A stretch of 64,000 bases of DNA, from contig CM049306.1 of NCBI GenBank assembly GCA_026874595.1, positions 98,511,642 through 98,575,641 of the forward strand, in the 5' to 3' direction. The notes beneath the pieces were generated by a model that saw nothing but the letters and a program-made list of their open reading frames with translations, was not told the origin of the DNA and did no database searches. This document shows, in pieces, positions 25,907-37,000 of the stretch (the first letter of the stretch is position 1; each line of letters opens with the position of its first letter). Made by a program: the position numbers and the translations under genes. Origin of the DNA: Sipunculus nudus (Eukaryota; Annelida; Sipuncula; Golfingiida; Sipunculidae).

Positions 25907-26185
25907 TAAATAATATTATATATACATGTTATCTTAAATTGTCCTTATATAATACAATTCTCACAGAATAAAATACAGATAAATATTTTAATGTTGTGAG
26001 ATGTGTGGTTTTGAAAATATGACTTAGATAAATGACATGTAAGCTAGATATATGTTTAAGTAATCGTCAGAAATAAAACTACATCTTTATAAAAAGACAG
26101 AGTGTTGTTATGACTTACCGGCAGTCGCTGTCAGTGCTAAAACCACGGCCAGAATCAGAGCGAAGCCCGTGCGTGTCCCTGTCAT
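9768..26185 (-). CDS. Allatostatin-A/buccalin-like GL-amide neuropeptide precursor (four coding exons, join 26185-26119, 22947-22213, 16192-16088, 9922-9768)
   Basis: This is a secreted neuropeptide precursor, reconstructed by joining four minus-strand exons with GT/AG borders; every junction is phase 1 and the joined frame stays open for 353 residues. Residues 1-22 are a signal peptide with an A-T-A end. The rest is a chain of 15 peptides, each ending GLGKR or GLGKKR: Gly is the amide donor and the basic pair is the convertase site. Examples are VSQGMAYAGL (73-82), ISPGMAYAGL (148-157), LSTGMQFAGL (161-170) and AMVSSGLRYAGL (338-349). Acidic spacers lie at 86-112, 128-147, 174-186 and 215-223. 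Known for the family: arthropod allatostatin-A peptides end Y/F-x-F-G-L-amide and molluscan buccalins commonly end GGL-amide; both act through galanin-like GPCRs. The YAGL/FAGL ending here matches neither exactly, so family membership is inferred from precursor architecture and the GL-amide tail. No second gene is visible nearby. Confidence 0.9.
12612..12665. repeat. (TA)n microsatellite
   Basis: Nearly pure alternating TA with two interruptions, in intron 3. Confidence 0.95.
13562..13614. repeat. (TA)n microsatellite
   Basis: An uninterrupted AT dinucleotide tract in intron 3. A second, interrupted TA/TG tract follows at about 13733-13810. Confidence 0.95.
15670..15990 (+). repeat. Dispersed repeat, copy 1
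   Basis: About 320 bp shared, in the same orientation, with 57651-57998. Shared blocks include CAAGCTGTTA at the start, GACAAACGG, a CTTGCCGCCAGATG/CGTGCCGCCAGATG block, GGATCGGCGTT and a CCCTTTA end. Divergence with small indels suggests an old interspersed family. No terminal inverted repeats or coding capacity were recognised. Confidence 0.75.
16088..16192 (-). CDS. Coding exon 3: two GL-amide peptides
   Basis: This exon (105 nt) completes Gly268 and encodes residues 269-303. It starts after ATTTGCAG and reads KR, then LSLGMNYAGL-GKR, then MDSGLRFIGL-GKKR, then QGHTLS. The first codon is split G|GT, so the junction with exon 2 creates a GKR site after DS. The peptide MDSGLRFIGL is the only one ending IGL. 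Two donors are possible: GTAAGG after 16088 keeps the GKKR amidation and cleavage site; GTAAGA after 16115, 27 nt earlier and in the same phase, removes it. I chose 16088 because it keeps a complete processing site. Confidence 0.87.
16384..16447. repeat. (TA)n microsatellite, about 60 bp
   Basis: A long alternating TA tract in intron 2, about 190 bp upstream (in gene direction) of exon 3. Confidence 0.95.
19470..20875. repeat. 54/58-bp minisatellite with two unit classes
   Basis: From about 19474 to 19805 the unit is 54 bp (about six copies), containing GAGCAGTTGGTACACAACTT and AGAGTATCAAACC. From about 19806 to 20875 the unit is 58 bp (about 18 copies), very homogeneous, with four extra bases in AACTTAATTAGAATATC. 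The 54-bp part keeps an 18-codon open phase on the plus strand (19555-19812, VYVKTSEQLV-type repeat); the four-base gain breaks that phase. The array lies inside intron 2. Confidence 0.95.
21339..21536. repeat. Cluster of degenerate palindromic units centred on ATCGATTT
   Basis: Five or six units spaced about 25-40 bp apart, each shaped like GGGGTAATCTGAAATCGATT followed by its approximate reverse complement ending TTACCCC. The core AATCGATTT is self-complementary, so each unit can fold on itself. A related ATCGATTTC lies at about 20970 beside a G-rich/C-rich hairpin (20990-21040). It lies in intron 2, about 0.7 kb from exon 2. Confidence 0.75.
22213..22947 (-). CDS. Coding exon 2: ten GL-amide peptides and the acidic spacers
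   Basis: This is the main repeat exon (735 nt), encoding residues 23-268. After an acidic N-terminal propeptide ending NTFGLKKR come ten peptides with the GLGKR end: ARVSTGMSLAGL, VSQGMAYAGL, NYVSKGLSFAGL, ISPGMAYAGL, LSTGMQFAGL, GAVSQGLAFAGL, ISQGMAYAGL, SMDAGLTFAGL, VSPGMAYAGL and AGASPGMMFAGL. The core GMAYAGLGKR occurs four times unchanged. Acidic spacers such as DSLDDVEEEEEKR separate some of them, as is usual in neuropeptide precursors. The acceptor is TTGTTTGGCAG; the donor is G|GTTAGT, weaker than consensus. If the donor is not used the frame meets TAG two bases into the intron, so an unspliced mRNA would end KRDSG. The open frame extends a little upstream of the acceptor (to a Met codon near 22966), but that part is intronic in this model. 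Confidence 0.93.
24646..24706. repeat. (AAT)n tract followed by (ATT)n
   Basis: About fifteen ATA/AAT trinucleotides, then a short complementary ATTATTATT run, which together can form an imperfect hairpin. In intron 1. Confidence 0.9.
25872..25902. repeat. (TA)n microsatellite
   Basis: An alternating TA tract in intron 1, 0.2 kb from exon 1. Confidence 0.9.
26119..26185 (-). CDS. Coding exon 1: signal peptide of the GL-amide precursor
   Basis: This exon encodes residues 1-22 plus the first base of codon 23. The protein starts MTGTRTGF, followed by a hydrophobic core of Ala, Leu, Ile and Val (residues 8-18), and ends L-T-A-T-A. Alanines at -3 and -1 relative to the predicted cut before Asp23 fit signal peptidase. 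The donor is a strong GTAAGT directly after base 26119. The ATG at 26185-26183 has A at -3 (context ACAAGATGA). I chose it because it gives a canonical signal peptide. The frame has no stop between this ATG and the upstream splice acceptor at 26221-26222, so a longer N-terminus from an earlier exon cannot be excluded, though it is unlikely for a secreted precursor. Confidence 0.88.
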
Positions 26186-26220
26186 CTTGTCTCCACGTTC
26201 TTGTGGGCACGTTTTCACTC
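26186..26220 (-). other. Probable 5' UTR part of exon 1, with upstream splice acceptor
   Basis: Directly upstream of the start codon on the minus strand is a pyrimidine-rich TTTTGTTCCAG ending at 26221, a good splice acceptor. It predicts that these 35 bases are the end of the 5' UTR and that a non-coding first exon and the promoter lie at higher coordinates, possibly far away. No such exon can be recognised from sequence alone. Confidence 0.5.
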
Positions 26221-27936
26221 CTGGAACAAAAGCAGAAATGAGAATCTTTTAACCACTTTCTATTGGAACAATGCTTGGAATAATCCAACCAGCCGCTTCC
26301 CCCAAGTTTTGTTTTCTTCCAACCAACTCTGGCGAGAACGAGCGAGACCAGCCAATCAGTGCGCCGAACGAGTCGGCACGGTAATAAACCGAATTTAACA
26401 ATGGGCACCTCTCCCGTTATGTAGTAGGCGTGATGATACCGGGTCGATAATACGTTTAACTCCGGATAACTAAGTAGACTTCCAAAATCCTCTCCATACA
26501 GGTGTCCAGATTGAATCAACCACGGCTGAAACAAACGCACCGTCCCTATTTCAGAAGAGTCTCCCACACCAAAAGAAACTCCGGCATCTAATTGGGTATA
26601 AAAGCAAAGCAGTCTTGGTCCTTTCTAGGGATATTTGTAAAGCACGACATTGGTTTATTCTCTTCTTGAGCTGAATGCGTTATTAAAGATGTTTCCACAA
26701 GCTAAGCCCTTAGGCATGTCGAACAAAGAGAAATAGTACTCGACTACAAGTAAGGTATAAGGACGACAAAGTTACCATTTAAAATACGGTCAATTGTAGG
26801 GGAATTTATAATGCTGATATAAGTGTTTATCAAAGAAAGGTTTTATTTAATTATTGATCTTTATTAAGTAGCGACGTCACCTAGACTAGAGTGATCAGAT
26901 AAATTTTGTTTGGTGATAGAAATCGATACTATATTTATATTTGTTACCACGATTTTAATATTAAATTCCCGCGAACACCACAGGAATTTTTTTTAACATC
27001 ATTATTTCCATACCATATATCAACTTATATTACTTACGATGTTTAACTATTACGTCTAGAAACATATCAGCTAATCATGGTGTAAGTAAACATCAGTGTA
27101 TTAAATATTTAATTTATTTTGAAATCTCGCATGTACCTGGATTTCTACTTAGTGCGACATCTTCATGTTTATCAGCGTTTTATAAAGTAAACAAATAAGT
27201 GTCTATCCGTTATCTCTTTCACATATACTTTAATACGGCATGTGGAACACAAAATTATGGCATGTGGAACAAAAAATAACGTATCTCTCATTCATTCTTT
27301 CACCTGAAAATGAACCAGAAAATGTAGAAAACATGATCAGAATAAAAATAAGTTGGTTAATTCATATCTATCTCTGATTTAGCCCCTTTTCCTGAGCATT
27401 GACCTGGACGATTGAAACGTAAGCAAAAATGAGAGCAAGATAATTTTTGATTGAGTTGGGTGTACTTTATCAGCATGTTTAGCATCAAATCAACCAGTCC
27501 TTCACGCTGCTTTTTCTAAAAAATGTCTTTTAGGACTTTTGCATTTATAATAATTATGTGTTATTAATTTTATTATAAATATTAAGATATGTATATGGAG
27601 GTTAAGAGGCTACGATATCTTTATATATTAATTTCCGTCTCTTGTCCATTTTTGTGTGGAATATATTACTACGATCATTAATTTGTCCATACCAATAGTC
27701 CATAATTTTATTAGTCCGTTCTCCGATCTTCCACAAATTTGTTAGCGTCAGGTCTGCTTGTCTGAAAGATATTTTTCCATCTTGGAATAACTATCACTTC
27801 TTAGGGTGTATTTTACGGGGCATAAAAAAGATTCATATTATTATATGCATTATTCATTCAGTATAGCGTTAATTGATATCAGTTTGATATAAAAAGAAGC
27901 AATATCTGGTCTTGCCATAAGTAGTTTTTAAACACT

Positions 27937-27939
<3 letters not shown>
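26221..27939. other. Upstream flank of the peptide gene, no coding feature seen
   Basis: By the acceptor logic at 26221 this is intron or promoter region of the peptide gene. The 150-codon minus-strand open frame at 26115-26567 overlaps the signal-peptide exon in another phase and has no domain. A 25-bp near-duplication with GGCATGTGGAACA occurs at about 27238-27275. Confidence 0.45.

Positions 27940-27991
<52 letters not shown>
27940..27991. repeat. (TA)n microsatellite
   Basis: An uninterrupted AT dinucleotide tract of about 50 bp. Confidence 0.95.
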
Positions 27992-27992
<1 letters not shown>

Positions 27993-29124
27993 CACTTAAC
28001 GGTTACACGATTCTGTTAACGATATATTGGGTTCTGTAAATGGAATATTAGAAGCCTGTCGTTTGCATGAAGGCTGCACGTCACCCTATACCTTCAATGA
28101 ACACATTTTATGTATTCTGGTATGTTAATTATTTCATTAACGGTTTTCTAGTTGCCATTTTTATCTTTAACTTATTCGAATAATAAATGGTCATTTGAGA
28201 CAGAAACATAGACTGTTATTCGTGCAGATTACTGAAATATTGAAAAACCTGCATATTATATGTCCATCATTGAAGAGAACGAAATTACTAGGTTTTGGGT
28301 TTTAGTTAGAAACACATTTAGCAGCAACATTTCTAGTAAGAAGTGAAGAAAGCTATATTTTACGCAAAGAAGCGGAATTTGAAAGTGTTAGTTTCGTTGG
28401 AACAGTATAAGAATTTAGGTTAAAAACCGTTCCTACCTGAAATAACTGTAACTATAGATACATAAGACTGAATTAATTTTGGTTTCACTTTTACCAGATA
28501 TTATATGGTATATTTTAGCAAATGAAATTAATTGAAATATTATATTATCAGAGTCGCTTAGATTTACTTCAGCTATTAGTACACGTATTGATATTCCTTC
28601 CTCTACAGAATAATTAACGTCTTCACTGTGATCCTTAAATATCACGAAACACATGACAGTGCGCGCACGTGGAACTAGATGTAGCTGGAGGGAGACCTTG
28701 TCTTTACTGTGTAATAAGTCTGTACAGAGCTGGCTCATGTAGACTTCTATTTATATCGCTTCAGCAAGCCGGTAAATCAAATCATGACCCTGTGGGTTTA
28801 GTCCAGTAACGAACCCAGATTGCCCTTTCGTCTTGTCCATGGGCAGGACGTCATTATACGAGAGAGCACGTGGTTAAACTCCCGGCATCAGCCACTCGGT
28901 CAGTGTCAGCTAGAGATATTCTGTTAACAGCTCATTTCGCGGTTTACCGTAAAAGTATACTTTAAAACTCGTTTCGTGACTTTTGCACTTTTGTCTACCT
29001 TGATACTTTAAATGACTTTACTTAGATGGAAAACAGAACTAACTCGAAAAAATGATAAATATTGGTATATTATTTTTTTCAATTTTAGGAATTCTTTATT
29101 TCAGAAATCCATGTTATATTCTGA

Positions 29125-29128
<4 letters not shown>
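27992..29128. other. Non-coding stretch
   Basis: I see no gene. The 101-codon minus-strand open frame at 28433-28738 has no recognisable domain. Confidence 0.4.

Positions 29129-29181
<53 letters not shown>
29129..29181. repeat. (TA)n microsatellite
   Basis: An uninterrupted AT dinucleotide tract of about 50 bp. Confidence 0.95.
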
Positions 29182-29184
<3 letters not shown>

Positions 29185-32100
29185 AATTTAATTTTGCAAT
29201 GCCCTGTCATAAATCGCTTTAACCTTTGCTTTGTTTAGCAAGATTTTCGGAGTCTTAACACCAGGGCTGGCGCAGGGAGACCAACGAGAGTAGAGTGTCG
29301 CGGAATTTACTTGGACTATGATGCACAATGCGAACCACGGCCTCACTGGTCTGACTGTACAATGATTTGTCTCACGCCAGGTCAAGTAGTGAAACTCGGA
29401 GGATCTTTATATATAAAGCTGTGGTTTAAACGAAGAAGATCTGGAACGACTTAAGATGACCGCCACCGTTTTCTTATATGCGTACCCGTAGATGAATTGG
29501 CTGTCTTTCGGAATGTGCCAGTCCGACATCATAAAGTGATAGTATATATCATGTTTTACTCTGGGACACGCCACTGATCCCGCGTGGGAAGACCTGTTAT
29601 GCCTTTCACACCACCTGTCAACTCACGTAAGCAAACATGTCTCCAAAACGTTCGCCAGATATGAAAGAAAAATCTTCAGGAAAACCCCCCATTCATTGAT
29701 AAATTAAGACGCTTTGTATTTATGTATATAATGACTTTTACCTATATACTTTTATCTTTTTATCTAATTTTATCTTCTTTTTTATATATTTGTATATATA
29801 TCTTTATAATTATGACTTTATAAAGATCTGCTGTTAATAGGAGTCTACCAAGAAAGCTTGAATCCCTTTAATAGAGTAGGTGGTATTCAACAACATATGA
29901 ACAACATAAGTAATAGCAGTGGCTCTCATCTGTGAGGCATGCGGGTTTCTTTTCATGCGGCAACATATACGAAAAAAACCCAAAAGGGTCCATGTAGCAA
30001 TTGTATACAGGCAGCCATTCGCACGACTTATCCGAAGACTTACGTCAATAAACGGTAAAATTTCCAAACAGGATGCGAGTCGTCGTCTTAAAAACATAAC
30101 TTCCCCAGACAAATTAATTTTCATAAAGGCTTTTTGGGCATAAAAAATCGTAAAGTGTTAACGATTATTCCAGCGCCCTGTTGTTCCTTTCTTAGAAATC
30201 TATCATACAATCTCTGCACATATGTTTGAATCTTTTTTTGTAAGCAGTTGTTCTTTTTTAATAATCTATCATACACTCTTCATATCTGTTTGAATCTTTT
30301 CTGTAGGTTTCTGTGGACAAAGTAACGAATTTTTTTTTTGAATATTTATTAATTTAATTTCAAATTGAGAAATTAACCTTTTGGTAATTTGAGCGATTCA
30401 CAACAGTTAATTATTCCAATTTTCGCCCTAACATTTTCTTCGTGCGGCTATTAGGAACCTTACACAAGAAAGGTCTTGGCAAATTTTGAAGAAACCCTAG
30501 AATTCGGATAATTCTTCAGTATTTGGCAAAATATCGACACGATGAAATAACTGACACTGTACAAAGAGCAATGTCGACCAAGTGCCGTACCTCGCTGCAG
30601 GCAACATATCTTTGTCACTGTGATTATCAAGTCGCATCCACCCGCGACATTGATGTGAACTGGTAATTTAAAATTACTTTGATTAATGGAATGCTTTATT
30701 GTCTTACTTTTGAGAAAGTCTTCCCCGACCGAGTGAGCAGTAATTTGGTTAGGGCTAATTCCCCACAAAGAACGTTGACATTTGAAGTTCGGCTATAACA
30801 CTATCAGTAATGACTGTTAAATATACAAAAACCAAAGCGGGGATATCAGAATAAAAAAGCCATTCTTGCAGATCATGCTTTGGAAATCACGCGCTGACGA
30901 GTAGCATGGTGTCTCAAGTTAATTCAGACCACAAGGAAAACCATTCTGTACCATGATCTTGCTTTATTGCCATCATTACACCTTGGGTGGATGCCTGGTC
31001 CCGCAGGCATAGTACAATCTGCTCTCATTCACTGAGGCTTAACGCAAGCCCCTACAAAATACCAAGCTTGAAGCACGCACGGTCAGAGAGACGGGACCGA
31101 CCGTCGCTTGGCCCTCGTAGATAAGTGCCATCCCCCCTAGAGAACTGCTAATTGTCCACCATTCCACTCGTGTATGTTTGATTGAAGTCACTAGTTTACC
31201 TCGGGTTAATGAGTTGTACTTCCCCCTCCCCCTGATGATGTCGCTCCACTTGTTTACTTGAATTGATTCTCTGACTTTAGGAGACTGTCGGGACGGATGT
31301 ATCATATCACCAGATGTCACAAGGCAGCGTTCTTAAACTGTGGACTTTGATTATAATAAAGGATTCAATGTCATTCCACCTCTGACTTCCTGAATCATTA
31401 TTTCAAAACATTAACCGTGAGCTGTCTAACCATTCTGACATTATATGTAGCCGGCTATTAAAAGTTTAACTATAGCTTCAATGAAGACGCAACCAGTTCT
31501 CATGGCCAAGGATTTTGTTGACATAATAGCTTCACTTTGTATAAACACTATCTGGATTAAGTTTTCAAAAAGAGTAATACTTTGTGGTGGGCAGTAATCT
31601 TCTCTCCGTTGTCTCCCATGATTGCTTCATTGAAATCGTGTGTTTAATCTTCTAACGAATCTACAAAATTACCTATTTCCTGCTATAAATCAACGGTTTA
31701 CATAATACGTAAGCACCCTAGAGTAAATAGTTAGCCGGCACACGTTTACAAAGGTTCCAGGTCACGTTTTTGTAGCATGTTAATGTTGTGTTCCATCTGT
31801 GACGTGAAACCAAGTACGTATCCATGACAACGCCATGAATATTCATGCGTTACATCAGTTCCGTTGTGTACATGTGACGCCTGATATAATTTATTGAAAA
31901 CATAAAAAAGAAGAATTTATCTTAAGCGTTGTCTTTTGTCCATATTGTTTTATGTTTAAGCTCAGTTGTTAAGTCTTACGTCTAACGTATGTGACACTTC
32001 ACCCATAAATATAAAATGAGGAGAATGCTGCCGGCACTAAAAGCGTTCGGACATGCGACACGGGCGCTTCCTGTAATAGTGGAAGCATACGTGAAGCTTA

Positions 32101-33990
32101 TTCCTGTTGAATATGAACTGAGCGTCTGCTCCTGCCCTGGCTCCTTGTGAAGTCGTCACCAACGTATTATAAAGTTGTTGGTTGGTCCAGATCGAACCTT
32201 AGACATACAGCTGCCCCGGAAATCCCCCATTAGCAAGTTTGTTGAGGGAGTCCCTTCCATACTGCCACGCTTTACACACCCGTACTCTCCCTTTATATCC
32301 TGTTCCCTGAGACCACCGGAAGCGCGGTAATTTTCACTCAGTGTAGGTTGTTTTAGGTTCAGCTTAGCTCTCTGATCCTTATTCTTATTATTAGCCTCCC
32401 TTTGAATGACTACATAACAGCTTAATTACTGAGTAACGATTTGTGTCTGCCGTCACATTAAACAGAAAAATACATGGTTACACATGCCGGTGGCTCATGA
32501 AGAGTTAGCATTATAATAAACCTTTCCCCACCTCAGATGCGCTACCTGCCGGCGATGACGGAGACTGAGTGTTCGGGTCCTTCATATCGAATAGAAATAT
32601 CTTATTTTCTATTTCAAATGATGGCAGTAAACCTACCTTTTTCTTAACGTCGAGGTTCTGGTTTAAGCCTCTGACATTTATTTAATTCCTTTTAGACAGA
32701 GACTCCCAGTAATTAATAATATGACCCGAACAGATGCGAACACGCAATGTGCATGCCCGTTGAAAAGGTGTATTATATCCATATATATATATATCTGTGA
32801 AACTATGGTTCTATACATTTTTTTATATTTAAAAGTATATAATAATATTTTTCTCCAAGAAAAAGGTTTTGAGCATGAAATATTACATCGGTTATGGTAT
32901 TCACCGATAAGGTAATAGATGGCTACTATACATATAATCCAAAACGATCAATTGATAGTGATGCCATAACATCAATAGACTATATGAATACATAGGAATT
33001 TTTGAAACGTGCTACTTAACGAAAGGGCAAACACAAAGAAGTTCGAATGTTTAAATAAATGTGAATTGTTTCAATACCGCAAATGTATGCATGCGAAATG
33101 GTCATCTTATAACCATGTGGTGGGTTCGTCTTACTGAAATTCTAGTTCAAATCAATAGCTAAGAAGTCTTGTGATTTGTAGAGAGCTTTTTGGACTCATC
33201 AGAAACCCAGTTTACAATGGCCTGACCGAGACGCATATATTTTGACAACAGACCGACGAAGAGAGACGTGTAAACATGGCTGACCGGAAGTTATGGCCGC
33301 CTAGGTCCCTCGAAAGCAGTTAACCGGAAATGGACTCATCAGGTCTGATTAAGGGTTCCACACAGGTAGCGTGTGTCCGGTGACGAGGAAGCGGAACTGA
33401 TGACATGTGTCGTAGTGGCAAACATTGCCATTATTAAAGCGTGCTTCAGCATACATTTACAGTTGTAAAGCGAACTGGCTCATCAGAAGTCAAGCCGACA
33501 TGACAAAGCTATCTTCATCCCACATACACCGTACTTCCTGATAAAGTCCACGTTAACAATTTTCTCCTCCCATCTATACTTCAATAAAACAATGTTGCTG
33601 CTTATAAAGAAAAGGAAATAATCGGCCAAACAATGTTTCGCGATTTATAATGAAAATGAAGTACTCGACGATGACATTCTTACACCACATCATTTGGTTT
33701 TATATTACTAGTTAGTAATCTTGCGTTTTATCCAGCCCCTAACTACAGGTTTTGTGACATTGAAATGATATAATATATAATATATACATGGCTGCCCTGT
33801 AAAATATTTTGTGATACAACCTTTTTCAGTTGGGTACGTGCCTCCCTGCAAATGTTTCAGATAAACTTAGTTCTTCATCCCAGGAACCATATAAGCGTTT
33901 AACATTGAGATGTTATCAATTACTAAAAGCCCCGTTGACAAAGATCTGAACAATAAATAAACATAATATAAGACTAAATAAGCTATACAG
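29182..33990. other. Non-coding stretch
   Basis: I see no supported gene. Overlapping open frames on both strands at 29834-30143 and on the minus strand at 30460-30768 and 31039-31320 lack recognisable domains, signal peptides or convincing splice context. GC content rises locally around 29200-29700 and 31000-31300, but I cannot assign these stretches. Confidence 0.4.

Positions 33991-34043
<53 letters not shown>
33991..34043. repeat. (TA)n microsatellite
   Basis: An uninterrupted TA tract flanked on the left by ATACAGC and on the right by ATACAGCTAT. Confidence 0.95.
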
Positions 34044-34046
<3 letters not shown>

Positions 34047-37000
34047 CTATGCGCAGTTTGACGGATGGAAAAGGTCTTTTCTTTCATATAAACTACAGTA
34101 AATGCAAAGGATTCCGTTATAATATTTCAAGACGATCCATGTTCTATTCACTTTTATAATTGTATTGTTTCGTTATTGTATTAATTATTTTTATTCTATA
34201 ACTTTATCCGTGCATTTAACAGAATTCCGTAACAGGAACCAAATATCGTATCACTAATCTTCATGATGTACCTTGGCCTTAGATTCCTTAATAATGTTAT
34301 ATCCATTTTATCTTTTAACGTAAACGAGAAGATCATGCATCAGGTAACAGTGGAAGAATCTTCCATGATGAGTGTCATGATTTGCCAGGCTTTTTGTCAG
34401 TGTCGGGTGGTCTGCTTAGCGATAGCCTAGCTTAATGAAGTGTCTCATCGGGTGTACAGACGCCAGATTAGGTCGTGTCTGGGAGCATTTCTTCAAGACG
34501 TTCCTGCCGTCGGTTTCTCAGATGATAATTCTTTTGCCGTTTATTGAGGCAGAAGACGGTGTCTCCTGCGGTGCCTTTGTGACACGGTTTCATTATATCA
34601 TCCAATCTCTGACGCTTAATTTAAGAAGTAAATATTGTGGTTCTGTAATCGTGGCGGCTATCCTGCAGGATCTATCGTTTAATTCTAGATATTCAGCCAC
34701 AAGCATTGCTCAAACATGTTAAAACTTTCTGATTTTGTCAATATTCACCTTTGTCAATATTGTCTGAAAAAAACCTGGGTATATGGACACAGATATATCT
34801 ATATTAATATATAAAACCTATTTATTAATATTTATATAACATAATATATTTCTTTAAGTAATATTAGCACCTAGATGGGTTTCAAGAACAATATGCGGGG
34901 ATCAAATGTTGAAGCATAGAGGAGATTCTGAATGACATTTTATCATTGGGTCCTTTGTGGATTGAATGTAAAATTTAAGAGTCTTTACAACTGTGCTCCA
35001 CGGGAATCATGAAATGTAGATTTATTATAAATAAATGTTTTAACAAATAAGTTTATGAATTCCGAGTTTAAGAAAAGACATGCTTTAAAATATAAAAATG
35101 CGATACGGATCGCTCGTTGCCATATCTGCAGAATTGAAACTCTAAAATATAAAAATAAGGTAATCTTACAATGAAAAGTCTTGTTTTATATGTTCGTCTG
35201 GTATTAAATGAAAAGTGTTTTAAAGCTATTGCCAGTGAACCACTGGGAAAGCCTCGTTTGTCACCCTGCTCTCGGATCATATAACCTAATCTTTGTACGG
35301 TAAAAATCGTAAGTTTTTCGAGAGTTTATATTGGTACATTTTACCTACAAATGTTTTATGCCAAACACCCGAAAAGCCAACAAAAGCCAGCGCTATCTAT
35401 TTATCACACAGACACATAATCGCATAATTACTTTTTGCACTGAACTTATAGGTGATGGAAATTAAAGGTTTAGGCGCCATTCAGATGGACCGAATGAAGA
35501 TGTATCGGTGATCAAAGGATGTGATTATTTTCAGCAAATTCGGTTTGACTAGTCTCATTTAGTAGCGTTAGCGCTCGACATTGGAAAAGATATCAGGAGC
35601 CCGAGCCAGGCTAGAGTTGTCACTAGTCCACTTCTACCGCGTCCTTTACTTGCTCGGGAAGGATCGCCGTAATCCTGAAGGGAATCGCAAGTCGTAAAGG
35701 CCCTTCCCTGATAGATGGTCCACCCTCGGAGACCCGTCATTAATTTCGAACCCTTCACACAAAACATCAAGATTTCCCTGCCTTACGTGTTTCTTCTGTA
35801 TCGTCAATGAAAAATAACTCTTCTGCAAACACAGAGAAGATTTCATTAGCTTACCAAAGTAAATTTTTTTCTATGTCTTTAAGGATCCCAGCACTACACC
35901 TGCAATTCCTACTGTTATTTCACACTTATTTTTTTATCCCGTTGATGCATGAAGCTATATCTCATCCAATGGCTGTAGATTTTTTTCCGAACATAAATAG
36001 TCCTAACCTTAAGCATGAAGGAAATATTAGCCTTCATATAGTGCATGTGCTCATAACTTATTATATATACTATTTTTTTATTCATTCAAAAATAATAACG
36101 GAAAGTGATAATATGGTTTTATCTGGCTTCGCTTTGTAATGTTAATATGGGCAATATCATTCTTTACGCTCCGCCATTTACATGACCAAAAGCGGAAATA
36201 TTGGAATTTGAGTTTATACAGCTGCCTAGCAGCTGAACAGCGGATTCTTGCGAAAACTGTTGGTGCTGTTAAATGCACTAATGAAATAAAAGGAAGAAAC
36301 GCAGCAGGGCCATCCAGCAAGACACACGTTGCAATATATGTCCCCATGGAATACTTAGCACGCACCCAGAGGACCGAGGGAAGGTCTGTTTTAGTGATTT
36401 ACAAAGCTGTTACAGGTTCCGGCGGTCAGATTACTATTCCATGCAGGCGTGGGAGGGCTTTACCACAAGTTCCTAGCCATTAGAGCTATGGAGTTGTATT
36501 GATGTTACCAGCCTTAGATCTAAGCGTCTTTAATATAAAAATAACCCGGTTTGTTACCCTTGTCTCGTTATATGATGTTCCTTGATGTGCTAGGTGAGTG
36601 ACACTGCATGCCATATACACCCGAGTCCCTCACTTTCCGCTTCTTTAGCGTCAGACATGTAATTTTAGTTTCGGAAATGGTTAATCAATATGAAAGCCAT
36701 TGTTCTTCTGCTTGAAACAGCCGGACAGATTTAAATAACAGGACCATCATAAACTGGGGTGATATCCTTTGTGACGAAGAAGTAATTTTAGCACCTGTCA
36801 TAATAAGATAAAATAGCAAACAACATGAGGATTAAGCTGACGACAACATAATACTGATGACTGAATCTGATTATGTTTTTATGAAACAATAATTTCTTAG
36901 CATTTATTATTTATAGGCCCGTAGGTAATTCAGGGTTTCAGACGTAGTGGCCAGATGGAACCCATGCAAACACTTGAAATAAATAGACATAATGGTTAAA

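Larger units (their letters stand above)
22948..26118 (-). other. Intron 1 (phase 1) of the GL-amide precursor gene
   Basis: This intron is 3171 bp with GTAAGT at its 5' end and TTTGTTTGGCAG at its 3' end. It holds an AAT trinucleotide tract (24646-24706), a (TA)n tract (25872-25902), an AT-rich alternating stretch near 23020-23105 and several short open frames without recognisable domains. No further GLGKR-coding segment was seen on the minus strand. Confidence 0.8.

Noticed and set aside
26115-26567. 150-codon minus-strand open frame
   Set aside because: It overlaps the signal-peptide exon in a different phase, crosses the predicted splice acceptor and has no recognisable domain.
26597-26604. 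TATAAAAG on the plus strand just upstream of the peptide gene
   Set aside because: It points away from the gene and no plus-strand gene follows. Such octamers are expected by chance in AT-rich DNA.
29834-30143. Overlapping open frames on both strands that might be a decayed transposase
   Set aside because: No catalytic or DNA-binding motif could be identified and no terminal repeats flank it.
36078-36483. Overlapping 95- and 114-codon frames
   Set aside because: No domain, signal peptide or splice context; the sequences look like chance frames.
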